Of a stretch of DNA of 64,000 nt, positions 23,684-35,252 are shown in pieces. Origin of the DNA: Hypomesus transpacificus (taxonomy: Eukaryota; Chordata; Actinopteri; Osmeriformes; Osmeridae); the NCBI RefSeq assembly GCF_021917145.1, contig NC_061070.1:15237450-15301449 (forward strand). The letters run 5' to 3'. Positions within the stretch are counted from its first letter, which is position 1, and every line of letters begins with the position of its first letter. Made by a program: the position numbers and the translations under genes. The notes under the pieces were generated by a model. The model worked only from the letters and a program-made list of their open reading frames with translations. It was not told the origin of the DNA and ran no database searches.

Positions 23684-24720
23684 ATGGCAGCTGTAGCTCT
23701 TGTTCAGGGCGCAAGTAGAGGACTCGGACTTGAATTTTGCAAGCAAATATTGCTGAACAAATCCCCAGCATGTGTAATAGCTACGTGTCGAAACCCGGAA
23801 AATGCTGTGGAACTACTGAACCTCGCTGCACAGCACCCTGGCAAAGTTACAGTGTTAAAACTAGACGTGAACAGAGAGGATGACATAAGTAGTGCTGCAG
23901 AGAAGGTGAAACGGTCGTTCGGTACACTTGATCTTATCATCAACTCCTCTGCCATGCTTCATCCATCCGGTAAAGGTGAGACCAGTCTACGAGATGTTTC
24001 CGCTCAGGTAAGGGTGTCCAGGCAGCACATCTTTATAGAATCAGAATCTTGATGCGGTGATAATCATAATTCATGTTGCTTTTTCCATTTGTTTGTTTGT
24101 AACAGGGAGTCATTTCTACTTTGACGACAAATACAGTGGGACCACTGGTGGTGGCCAAATACTTCGCCCCACTTCTGCAGAAGGGGGCCGGACTATTTGG
24201 ACAGCAGCCTCCAGAAAAAGCCAAGCAGCACAGCGGAATCATAGTCAACATGACGGCCAAAGTCGGATCCATAGGTGATAACGGTAGGTAAATCATAAAC
24301 CACCCTGGTGTGACCAGTGTCCCATATAGCTTATCTGGCTTACTCACACTGTGTTCCGTGTTGATTAAAGCCTTGCACTATGCTGAAAACTTAACGTATT
24401 TGACCCTCTCTCTCTGTGCCTGTGTGTCTGTAGCTTTAGGTGGTTGGTACAGCTACAGGATGTCCAAAGCAGCCCTGAACATGGCTACCAGGAACCTCTC
24501 TATTGAGTTGGGGAGGAGTAGACTCAGAGTTGTGTGTGTGTCCATGCATCCTGGTACTGTAGACACAGAGTTGTCAAGGCCATACCATCGCAACATGCCC
24601 AAAGAAAGGCTCTTCAGCACCCAGCACTCAGTCCATTGTCTCCTGGGAATAATAGACACTCTTAACATAGACAAGACTGGCAAGGCGTACAACTGGGATG
24701 GATCTGAGCTGCCCTGGTAG
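23684..24720 (+). CDS. Short-chain dehydrogenase/reductase, sniffer/C-factor type
   Basis: Three exons, 23684-24007, 24106-24283 and 24434-24720 (TAG), give 262 residues. The N-terminus VALVQGASRGLGLEF is the Rossmann nucleotide-binding motif (GxxxGxG form). LDLIINSSA corresponds to the conserved NAG/NNA-type segment, and GWYSYRMSKAAL holds the catalytic YxxxK pair. NMTAKVGSIGDN precedes it and contains the likely catalytic Ser. The order fits the classical SDR fold and a cytosolic NAD(P)H carbonyl reductase related to Drosophila sniffer and bacterial C-factor; substrate unknown. It occupies the position between htr7 and pank1. A poly(A) signal is at 25002-25007. Exons 2 and 3 are duplicated immediately downstream, so alternative 3' ends are possible. 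Confidence 0.88.
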
Positions 24721-25930
24721 CGGTAGAATAACAAACTTAAAAACTGAAGTGATGGTGTCTTTAAGAACTTTGAGAACATCTGTATGGGAATCCAGTGTTG
24801 TTCTCCTGACTGGCAGTTGTATGTCCTAAACAACAGGACAACACCTTGTGGAGAGATATCACAGGAGACATGATGTAATTGTAGAGTAATTCACCTTTAC
24901 AAGGAGGGGTACTACTTTGCATGCATAAGGCTGTAGTGTTGTGGTTGTTAAAGTTGTGCAAAAATGAAAGTATTTTCAGCATCTGTTGCTGTAATTGTTC
25001 AAATAAAGACCATTGACCATTCTTTTGTTTTCATTCAATGCAAATGGTGGTTTTTAGTTTCATGAAATACAAGGGAGCCTATTTGTAAACATGTAGCTGA
25101 GTCTGACTCAAAAAACCCTCTAACAGGACTGCATAGCAAGGTGGTACACTAGAAAGTTGTAACGTTACAAGGAGGGAATCATAATGACCACTAGATGGCA
25201 CAAGTCATTTGTAGAAGTCTCACCTGGGTCCCAACGTTAACATGGTAATGTTGTCATAAATCAAAATAGGTCAATCAATTGTATCCACTGCAGTAATTAA
25301 CTTTCCGGACAGGTCACATTAGTGGTGTTTGGATTAAATACAAATTACCAGTATAGTGATTAGCTCAAAAAGAGCCTGGGTCATAAGTCTGCAATTATTC
25401 ATATATATTTATTATTGAATTATATTACGTTAACTGTACCCATATTAGTTTATTTATACATAAATTGTACCATTCATTTTTAAATAAGAAACCAAAGTAA
25501 ATGAGTGTGCGATTCCTTTACTCTCATATCGACATTGACATTTCCCACAAGCCTGGCTTTATACAACAGCATAAAATAATTTGGTGAGCGACTTTCATTG
25601 ACGTAACGGATGAATAAAGCAGATAGCATATTTTAAGGTGACTGCATTGGCAAATTTGGCATTCATAATTGTTCCGTCACTGTCATAGATAGGCTACCCA
25701 TGGAAATCTAGAAAAGGGCAAACGAGTTTAGGAACCGTGACGTAGCCACCACAACGGCTGGTTGACTGACTTCAAAGCTTTGGCAGTGTAGCTAGTGCTG
25801 TGAGAATGACCGACAGTGACCTCAACCAAACCGTGTTTTGACGGCTAGGACTGCACCTTTTCGCCTTTTGATTTGCACTTTTGTAGAAAATATTTCGTTT
25901 TTGCCAAGGGGTATCCTTGTAGTCTAGCCA
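24068..25930 (+). repeat. Tandem duplication, copy 1 (1863 bp)
   Basis: Begins in intron 1 of the dehydrogenase gene (AATTCATGTTGCTTTTTCC) and ends at AGTCTAGCCA. It contains exons 2-3, the 3' UTR, the poly(A) signal and about 0.9 kb of flank. The next base starts copy 2. The offset is constant at 1863 from end to end, so the copies have no indel difference. By eye I found one substitution (T at 24524, C at 26387). Confidence 0.95.
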
Positions 25931-27793
25931 AATTCATGTTGCTTTTTCCATTTGTTTGTTTGTAACAGGGAGTCATTTCTACTTTGACGACAAATACAGT
26001 GGGACCACTGGTGGTGGCCAAATACTTCGCCCCACTTCTGCAGAAGGGGGCCGGACTATTTGGACAGCAGCCTCCAGAAAAAGCCAAGCAGCACAGCGGA
26101 ATCATAGTCAACATGACGGCCAAAGTCGGATCCATAGGTGATAACGGTAGGTAAATCATAAACCACCCTGGTGTGACCAGTGTCCCATATAGCTTATCTG
26201 GCTTACTCACACTGTGTTCCGTGTTGATTAAAGCCTTGCACTATGCTGAAAACTTAACGTATTTGACCCTCTCTCTCTGTGCCTGTGTGTCTGTAGCTTT
26301 AGGTGGTTGGTACAGCTACAGGATGTCCAAAGCAGCCCTGAACATGGCTACCAGGAACCTCTCTATTGAGTTGGGGAGGAGTAGACCCAGAGTTGTGTGT
26401 GTGTCCATGCATCCTGGTACTGTAGACACAGAGTTGTCAAGGCCATACCATCGCAACATGCCCAAAGAAAGGCTCTTCAGCACCCAGCACTCAGTCCATT
26501 GTCTCCTGGGAATAATAGACACTCTTAACATAGACAAGACTGGCAAGGCGTACAACTGGGATGGATCTGAGCTGCCCTGGTAGCGGTAGAATAACAAACT
26601 TAAAAACTGAAGTGATGGTGTCTTTAAGAACTTTGAGAACATCTGTATGGGAATCCAGTGTTGTTCTCCTGACTGGCAGTTGTATGTCCTAAACAACAGG
26701 ACAACACCTTGTGGAGAGATATCACAGGAGACATGATGTAATTGTAGAGTAATTCACCTTTACAAGGAGGGGTACTACTTTGCATGCATAAGGCTGTAGT
26801 GTTGTGGTTGTTAAAGTTGTGCAAAAATGAAAGTATTTTCAGCATCTGTTGCTGTAATTGTTCAAATAAAGACCATTGACCATTCTTTTGTTTTCATTCA
26901 ATGCAAATGGTGGTTTTTAGTTTCATGAAATACAAGGGAGCCTATTTGTAAACATGTAGCTGAGTCTGACTCAAAAAACCCTCTAACAGGACTGCATAGC
27001 AAGGTGGTACACTAGAAAGTTGTAACGTTACAAGGAGGGAATCATAATGACCACTAGATGGCACAAGTCATTTGTAGAAGTCTCACCTGGGTCCCAACGT
27101 TAACATGGTAATGTTGTCATAAATCAAAATAGGTCAATCAATTGTATCCACTGCAGTAATTAACTTTCCGGACAGGTCACATTAGTGGTGTTTGGATTAA
27201 ATACAAATTACCAGTATAGTGATTAGCTCAAAAAGAGCCTGGGTCATAAGTCTGCAATTATTCATATATATTTATTATTGAATTATATTACGTTAACTGT
27301 ACCCATATTAGTTTATTTATACATAAATTGTACCATTCATTTTTAAATAAGAAACCAAAGTAAATGAGTGTGCGATTCCTTTACTCTCATATCGACATTG
27401 ACATTTCCCACAAGCCTGGCTTTATACAACAGCATAAAATAATTTGGTGAGCGACTTTCATTGACGTAACGGATGAATAAAGCAGATAGCATATTTTAAG
27501 GTGACTGCATTGGCAAATTTGGCATTCATAATTGTTCCGTCACTGTCATAGATAGGCTACCCATGGAAATCTAGAAAAGGGCAAACGAGTTTAGGAACCG
27601 TGACGTAGCCACCACAACGGCTGGTTGACTGACTTCAAAGCTTTGGCAGTGTAGCTAGTGCTGTGAGAATGACCGACAGTGACCTCAACCAAACCGTGTT
27701 TTGACGGCTAGGACTGCACCTTTTCGCCTTTTGATTTGCACTTTTGTAGAAAATATTTCGTTTTTGCCAAGGGGTATCCTTGTAGTCTAGCCA
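25931..27793 (+). repeat. Tandem duplication, copy 2 (1863 bp)
   Basis: Direct repeat of 24068-25930, abutting it. Both copies are followed by AA right after AGTCTAGCCA, a two-base microhomology at the junction. Copy 2 ends 134 bp upstream of the first pank1 start codon, so the distal pank1 5' flank is part of the duplicated segment. Confidence 0.95.
25969..26583 (+). pseudogene. Partial second copy of the dehydrogenase gene (exons 2-3 only)
   Basis: The duplicated exons are 25969-26146 and 26297-26583, with splice sites, stop codon and poly(A) signal (26865-26870) intact, but exon 1 with the start codon and nucleotide-binding motif is absent. The only coding change noticed is Leu to Pro in ELGRSRLRVV (RPRVV in this copy). 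Alone it cannot encode an SDR. It could act as an alternative terminal exon pair if exon 1 of the upstream copy splices over copy 1. Confidence 0.85.
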
Positions 27794-27927
27794 AAGAGTG
27801 AAATTAAAAATTAATTTCGCTGAGTGTAGTGGTTGCTTTCTGGGCGCACGAGTGACCTCATTGCCTCGCTTTGGTAGCACGTCAAGCGCAGCGCTGTATG
27901 GTTATTAGCAGCTAGCTAGCAAAAACA

Positions 27928-30900
27928 ATGGATAAAGCCAAATCTATGATAGACAAAAAAGGACATTGTTATACAAATGGACTGCAACGGGACCTTCATG
28001 CTCAGGTTAACAACGGCATCTGCAGTGCATACAGTTCTAGCGCGAACTGTAGTGGTGACAGCAGCAATATCGTTTCTGAAAATCTCCATCCCGACGATGA
28101 CCAACTGAATGGGTCCCCTGCAAAGAGATGCAGGTTACGACGTCGAGTCGAGTCTCTGAAGAGGAATCGACCACGTAAGGGAATACTGAGTAATATGTGA
28201 CTGTGTTTATACATTGACATGATCAGCTTTGTGGAATGGCAATTTATTTTTGCTAACCATACTGTACCGACTGCAAAAAAAATCGCTGCAAGCTTGCATG
28301 CATCGCCGTGTTTCAGTCATTGCTCGATCCGTAATGAAGCCTATGTTTGACGAATGTACAGTTCTTAAGACATGGTACGCTGAGTAGCCTATACCAGTAA
28401 CCTTAAGTACACAGAAGTATGCTCGTGTTATGTCTTTTTGGTTTATGGCTCTTTGGCAATGGTAATGTTGTGACTGAAGAGAAACACGCGATAAAGACCT
28501 TTTGTTGTCATTAAACATGCGATTGCACAGACGCGCTTATGATTGGTTATTTCTTGGTCAATAGAGGGCTTGGCGTATTTCGGCCAATAATCTGTCTCTG
28601 TCCGTTTCAGCAAGGAGAGGCCGCCTTCGCTTTTTGCTATACTTGTACTTCCTCGCATGCTGCTGTTGAGATCAAAACAGACAGCTGTGATTGGAATGTA
28701 TCAGTAACGTTTCCGTTAACGTTCCTGCGCATTGGCAGAATCATTTGTGGAAACAGCAGATTGCAGCACTGAGTTCAATCTACTTTGGGTGCTTTTTGTC
28801 CAGAATCTTCAAACATTTCATATTAATTAATTTGCTTACACCAGCAACTCGTTATTATGAAGCTGAAAGATATTAAGAAACCGGGTAAGTGTGTTGCTGC
28901 TTCAACTCAATGTATAACCTGATGGGTAAATGCAACTGAAATGGGGTTTAAGGTTAGCATTTGGAAATAAAATGACCATACGGGTGATGTTTGCCTGAAA
29001 TGTCTCCACAGTGTTCTGTAATTTAGTACGTTTTTAGATTTATAGTGAATATGTAGTTTCTTTGCTCTATGTTCTGAATCCTATTGGTTGCTAGTCAGAA
29101 TTCCTAAACACCATCTCCAGTAATGTTAAAGAAAGTGAGGAAGAAAGAGAGAGATGGAGAGAGGTTCGTGCATTCCATGTGAATAAAACAAATACAGATA
29201 CAGTGTTAAATATAAGCTAAGGGTCAAACATTGCAATTTGCAATCTTTTAACTACTTTATATCTCCACTTATCTTTGTAACAAAGACAATGCACCGATAA
29301 ACTGTAAACCTTGCTTCATACATGTGACCTGGTATCAGTATCACCTAGCAATATCCACATCTGTTATGAGATTGAAGGTTGAGGCCAGGACCTGGTCCTC
29401 CTCTCTAGTGTAGCTGTGGAGCAGTATTGGTCAACTCTTCTGTCATGAGTAGAGATGTATCCCTGTTGTGTGGTATCAGTGACGGCCTTGCTCAATATGG
29501 AGCATAGTGTCAGTCAGTCACAATAACTATTCTGATTTGTCTAAGAGGAAGCCATATAACACAAATATCACCCAGTAAATCTCAGACAAGAATACCGTTA
29601 CATGGACAGATTCCGTCAAATGACAGTAAGATTTGATGGTGTCACAAAAGCATTTCAGGATTTCAGACATGCCAGGTGGTAATATTTTGTAATGAAAACA
29701 GGGGTCATTGTCTAGTGACCACTCTGTGTAACTGTCATAAAGACATAGAGCTTATCTGTCTATAGGTCAGGTCAAGGTTCTGGCAGTACCACTCCCGGTT
29801 CACAGATCATTAACAAGAATCGTTAACCCAGGTTTCAGTAGGGTTTAAGGCCAAACAGGGTGAGTCGGTGATCATTTAAATTAAGCTGAGAGAGAAATGG
29901 CAACATCATTCCATTACCCCACTAAACTTCTACACTGAAATTAGTCCTTGGACAAATTAGCATTTTGTACCATTTGTTCCTTTGTATTGAGACTTTTAGT
30001 GGATTCTCTCATGAATATGTTGGTGTTGTTGGTGTTATGTTTTGTCTGATGCATTCCAGAGTATGCTGTACCATGTCAATTTCAGGTAGCTTGTTCTTAC
30101 ATTGATTTACCCCTTCACTATCTGAGAAATGTTCTGGCTCCCACCCTTTGTTTGTCTCCTCTCTTATTGTTTGACCCTGCTCTCGGCTCATCTGTCCCCT
30201 GAGAAGATTCCCCCTGACCACCTAACTCACTCCCCCAGTGGTAGCATTGTGTCATGGCAGATGCTGTTTTACAGACCTTTCACCTACATGTGACTCTAAG
30301 TCAGCCTGGACATTACTTGGGGGTGTTGACTGGAACATTTATATGTATTTACCAGTTGGTTCAAGATCGAATGGATACAGACAGACAGACTGTGTAACAG
30401 CCCACCAGATTAAAGTTCAGTTGAGGTGCAGTGGGTAAAGAATGTTTGGTTTCCCCAGAGTTGCTGCCCCCTGATTAGATTCTTACCAAAGGGTTAGTAG
30501 GAGGAGGTCACTGCTTAGTGTGTGGGCTTTTTAGGGCTCATACCTAGCAGGCAATAATGGCTATTGCTCTAACAGTGTTGTGGAATAGACAGTTCTGTTA
30601 CATTAGATATAGGCTGGAGTAGTTGGCTCTGTGTACTTTGCAGCCCCTGCGCTTTATCCAGCCAACAAGTGAGATGTAATGTAAAACAAATATTGAGTAA
30701 ATGGGTCTGTAATGGCCTTGTCAAACAGTAGTGTTGGACCTATTTGGAATGTTACATAAACCCAGTTTCACAAACCCAAGCATTAGGACTTTGATTTGTA
30801 GATTTTTGGATGTAGGCCTAGATGGTTTTCGATATTTTTTAATACAGTATTGGTTTGAAGTCTTGGAGAGTCTTTCTGTGGAGAAATAACAACACCATGT

Positions 30901-33900
30901 CAGCAATTCATAATCAGAGGGTGGACTTTGCCAGTGCTAAGGCTACCACTTCACAGCACCCAGTTATGAAAGAGCTCACCACTGATTGCACTGTTAGGAA
31001 ATTGCTTTACAAAGACTCAGTGCAAAGGAAAACAAAGAAAGTCCACTTTGGTTCGTCCAAGACTGAGATGAACATGCATGCTCCCACACTCATACGATCA
31101 AAGGCACAGCTTCCCATCGGTTTTGCACCAGTTTGTCAAGCATGTAAGTCAAAAATACAAAAATACAATAAAACAGAACCTTAAGTCAGAAACATGTACA
31201 GTATCATCACACATTGTGTTTTCAAAATAATCTCCATGCTTCGTCTGTGCTGCAAGTCTAGTCTGCTCACTGAAGAAGATTGATGTGTATTTTAATGTGG
31301 CCAAAGGAGGGAAATAAGAAAAAAATCATAGAAGCATGTTTCCATAACAACCATGATTCTCAACCGTTGCCGTGGTTATTGCCTGCAGTGGTAGCTAGGT
31401 GTACTTTCTTCTCTACTTGACCCTGCACTCTAATGTCAGAGACTCAGATACACATTAACTTACTGTACATGGACTGCACACAATTTAGTATGAACATATT
31501 TGTTGTATTAGCGGTTTCAATATCAGAGGCATCAAGGAAGAATCCAACAAGTAAATGCAGTTAAAGAGGAAAACATAGGCCTGTGTGTGTGGTTAAAAAC
31601 TCCCAATATGATGTTATATCTCAACTCGATCTTTCTCTGTCCCCAGCCTTCCCCTGGTTCGGCATGGACATCGGGGGCACCCTGGTGAAGCTGGTGTACT
31701 TCGAGCCCAAAGACATCACGGCGGAGGAGGAGCAGGAGGAGGTGGAGAACCTCAAGAGCATCCGCCGCTACCTCCTGTCCAACGTGGCCTACGGCAAGAC
31801 GGGGGTGCGCGACGTGCACCTGGAGCTCCGCAACCTGACCATGTGCGGACGCACCGGGAACCTGCACTTCATCCGCTTCCCCACGCAGGCCATGCACCGC
31901 TTCATCCAGATGGGCCGCGACAAGAACTTCTCCAGCCTGCACACCACGCTCTGCGCCACCGGGGGAGGGGCTTACAAGTTTGAGAATGACTTCATGGCGG
32001 TGAGCGTGCGGAGGAGGAAAGAGGTTATGGAGAGAGAGAGAGAAAGAGAGTGGAGGGGGATGGGGTGAAAGGGGATAGGTTGCTGGGGTGGGATGGTGTC
32101 GGCTAAAAGAAGTAAGAGTGGGGTGGGGCGTTGGGGTGAAGTGGAAGAGGACAGAGGATAAGCGTGATCTAAGAATTTGATTCCACCAACTCCTCAGTTG
32201 TCGTGTTTTGATGTACTATCGCCTCACTATCCACCTCTCTCACTCACTCTCACCCTCTTACTCCACTCTTTTTATTATCCTGTGCTACTGAACCTCTATT
32301 TGCCCCCTTGTTTTTCTCTCTTTACTATCATTTTTACACTGAACCTGTCTTTCAGATGGCTGACCTGGAGCTGCTGAAGTTGGACGAGCTGGACTGTCTG
32401 ATCCACGGCCTGCTCTTTGTGGACCAGGTGGGCTTCAACGGCCACCCCGAGTGCTACTTCTTTGAGAACCCGTCGGACACGCAGAGCTGCGTGAAGCGCC
32501 CCTGCAGCCTGGAAGACCCCTTCCCCATGCTGCTGGTCAACATCGGCTCCGGGGTCAGCATCCTGGCCGTCCACTCCCAGGACCAGTACAAACGGGTCAC
32601 CGGCACCAGGTACAGCAGGGGGGGAGTTAGGATGAGCACCCAGGTATATAACCACTTATTCCAGTTAGTAACTCATGACAAATCTCCACCCTTCCTAGGA
32701 ACAGTGTGCTATGTATGTGCAGCTTAACAAACTGTCCTTTCGAAAGGACTGTACAGTAGTTCCTGTACTGGAGATGATCATGTTCCTCCAAAGACTTACA
32801 AGGAAACAGTTAGTTATTGCTTACCATAACACAGATAACCAAGCCAGCCAGTGACGACCTCCAGTCACCCAGCCTTGCTTCATATCTGAATGATGACACA
32901 GGTGATTTGAGGTGATTAGTGGACAATCACAGGGAGGACTGGCTGAGTTCTGTGTCAATGACATACAGAATGTTGCCACATTTGCTTATTGTCCCTTCAG
33001 TGGGTGAGGAGGGCAGCACATGGGAGACGCTATAAATATGCAGGGTTCAACCTTGAGCTCCTCAGAATAGAAAACATGATGGTGGCTGGCAAGGTATTTG
33101 TTGGGGTTCACAGAATTCCAGACTCAGCTTTGGGGTTACCTTGTAACTCTGAAGAGGAAAACACAACTTCTTGTCTAAATCTAACTGGTCTTGACCATGT
33201 CTTAATCTTTTATTTAAAGTTTGTATTTTTAATCTTTTACTTTTTCTTTAACTGAGTTTAACCATAGTGGCCTTATACTGACAGTCATAGTGACCTCACG
33301 CTGACCGTGAAGTGGACCTGTATGTCACTGACCTTCCTCCCACCCTCTAGTCTGGGAGGTGGTACGTTCCTGGGCCTGTGCTGCTTGCTGACTGGCTGTG
33401 AGACGTTTGAGGAGGCATTGGAGATGGCCAGTAAAGGGGACTCTACCAATGTAGACAAGCTGGTGAAGGACATCTACGGAGGAGACTATGAACGCTTTGG
33501 TCTGCAGGGCTCGGCAGTCGCTTCCAGGTCAGCTCCATGCACACACACACACACACGTATACTCTCACACTCTTTCAGCACCATGTTTTCTGACATGCAT
33601 GACGTCTGTTTCCATGCCGACCCCCAGCTTCGGACAGATGATGTGTAAGGATAAGAGGGACAGCATCAGTAAGGAGGACCTGGCCAGAGCCATGTTGGTC
33701 TCCATCACCAACAACATTGGCTCCATTGCGCGCATGTGTGCTGTGAACGAGGTAAACAATCAATAACACCCCCCCCCCCCCCCCCCCCCCCACCCTTTCC
33801 TGACGTAACCCAGCTGAGTAAGCCAGGCAGCAGTGACACTATGAGTTTCAGGCTGTGGGAGGAAAGAACCAGAAACATGATGTACTGTGCTGCAAGGTGT

Positions 33901-35252
33901 GCTGCAAGGTGTGCTGCAAGGTGTGCTGCAAGGTGTGGGGCGGGGCATCTTTCAGGTTGGACAGGTTGTGCAGAGAGGCGTGGAGTCTCTCTGTGGGCTT
34001 TCAGCTTCTTTACATTGTTGCCTTGTAGCATGGTGATCAAGCAGCATTGTACAGGGCTATCAAAGAGTACAGAGCAACATCACCACCTTCTGGACAGGAC
34101 TCCGTTACACAAGCACAACTCACCTGGAATAAAACAACTGTTGTCGGGCGTCGCCTGAATTAGCAAAATGGGTATTAGTCTTAGTAGAACCTTTCTGTTT
34201 TATTTTCAATTTCCAAGTAGCGGTATCAATTGGTGCAGACTGAAATGCCTCTGGACGCAATTGAACAGAATTGGATAGATAAAACCAAATAGAGGAAAGA
34301 AACGTCATATTGGTTTGAATGCTTCATCAGCACTCCTTTGTACAGTCATTGGATCAAACCTGCTCCTTATTAGATAAACGGTTGTGATGGGCTTGTCATT
34401 TGGGAAATGTAATCTGTTTGAATGGGAAGGTGGCAGACCAATCTGCCAGAGCAAATAAACATGAGCTCTCAGATTCGTCTGGTCCCCAGGCTAACACAAA
34501 TCACCTAGGATATTTATATGGTTCAATCAAGATGCTATGAAATCTAGCTTTGTTCTTTGAAAAACAGGCCCCTGTCTGAATTTGATAAACAGTCCAAATG
34601 GTCTTTCACAGTTTCCTCAGACTATAATTGAATAATGTTGCACTGACTGCTGTTGGGTTGCTCTTTGTCCTCAAAGTTGTTCTATTCTCTCAGTTACTAA
34701 AGGAGTTCCTGTCTTTTGTGTCCTGTACATTGACTGAAATACCTACATTTACTTAAATACCATATTTCTTGTGTATTTTTTCCATATTTCTAAAATAGCT
34801 GCTTAGAGCCTGGTGAGTTTTGGTATGAGATCACTTACTGTTACAACCCTTTTCACTTGTAGAAAATTGAACGGGTAGTTTTTGTGGGAAACTTCCTACG
34901 GATCAACACAGTGTCTACCAAACTTCTAGCGTACGCCATGGACTTCTGGTCAAAGGGACAGCTCAAGGCCCTGTTCCTTGAACATGAGGTACAAGAAACC
35001 CGCTCGGGTCTAAGCACTGCTGCGCTGCGTTCTGGTTGCGAGCCTGATTCACATGCCACGCGGCTCTGTAAACATGGCCACGTTCTTTCAGTGTGAAACG
35101 GGAACTGATGAAATTAAGTTATGGCATATTGACTTAAGGTGTATGCATGTGATGTAGCCTTCATCTTCACATTTCTGTGTGTTTCTCTGCAGGGGTACTT
35201 TGGGGCAGTTGGGGCATTAATGGAGCTGCTAAAAACCTCAGAGGAGTCCTGA
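27928..35252 (+). CDS. pank1: Pantothenate kinase 1 (alpha-type transcript)
   Basis: Catalyses ATP-dependent phosphorylation of pantothenate, the first and feedback-controlled step of coenzyme A synthesis. Exons: 27928-28174, 31647-31999, 32356-32609, 33351-33527, 33628-33751, 34863-34988, 35193-35252 (TGA); 446 residues. The first exon encodes a variable N-terminus ending [20 protein letters not shown], matching the SPAKKCRLRRR nuclear-localisation-like end of the human PANK1alpha extension. The core begins [16 protein letters not shown] (the phosphate-binding DIGGT motif). It continues with [58 protein letters not shown] and [11 protein letters not shown], and ends [13 protein letters not shown]. 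Every junction agrees in phase. Intron 5 carries mir-107, as in other vertebrates. Two further candidate first exons lie in intron 1. Confidence 0.95.
28857..28884 (+). CDS. pank1: pank1 alternative first exon (beta type)
   Basis: ATG plus 28 bases encode MKLKDIKKP and end at a strong GGTAAGT donor in phase 1, exactly the phase needed to join exon 2 at 31647. The result, [18 protein letters not shown], closely resembles the remembered PANK1beta ([18 protein letters not shown]) and PANK3 starts. The spliced product would be 373 residues, the length of human PANK1beta. It lacks the basic N-terminal extension, which predicts a cytosolic form. Confidence 0.85.
30897..31143 (+). CDS. pank1: Candidate third pank1 first exon (uncharacterised N-terminus)
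   Basis: An open frame starts at an ATG in good context (ACACCATGT) and runs 82 codons to a consensus GTAAGTC donor at 31144. The exon ends in phase 1, as both other first exons do, so splicing to 31647 gives [13 protein letters not shown] in frame. The encoded segment ([15 protein letters not shown]..., later [16 protein letters not shown] and [12 protein letters not shown]) is basic and not repetitive. I do not recognise it in any PANK. It lies 503 bp before exon 2. Without transcript evidence it may be chance: the frame continues past the donor to a stop at 31184. Confidence 0.4.
33768..33791 (+). repeat. Poly(C) tract just after pank1 exon 5
   Basis: A run of about 23 C, starting about 16 bases beyond the exon 5 donor. 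The minus strand is an uninterrupted G-run. Its length is likely to be polymorphic. Confidence 0.85.
33886..33933 (+). repeat. 12-bp x 4 tandem repeat upstream of mir-107
   Basis: Four copies of TGTGCTGCAAGG end about 54 bp before the mir-107 hairpin. The unit length is a multiple of three, so spurious open frames cross it. Confidence 0.8.
33987..34074 (+). ncRNA. mir107: microRNA mir-107 precursor in pank1 intron 5
   Basis: The mature 3p sequence occupies 34040-34062 and agrees with vertebrate miR-107, including the TATCA end that separates it from miR-103 (TATGA). The 5p arm (34003-34025, AGCTTCTTTACATTGTTGCC start) matches the human 5p apart from one base that I can see. The two arms pair around a short CTTGTAGCATGGTGATC loop. 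The host intron lies between the exons ending at 33751 and starting at 34863, the conserved PANK1 location. Family knowledge: miR-103/107 act on lipid and insulin-signalling genes and are co-expressed with PANK hosts. Confidence 0.95.

Noticed and set aside
32989-33255. 88-codon frame in pank1 intron 3
   Set aside because: The confirmed exons on either side join in phase without it; no splice signals at its ends.
33736-34158. 140-codon plus-strand frame across mir-107
   Set aside because: Produced by the poly(C) run and the 12-bp repeat reading through without stops.
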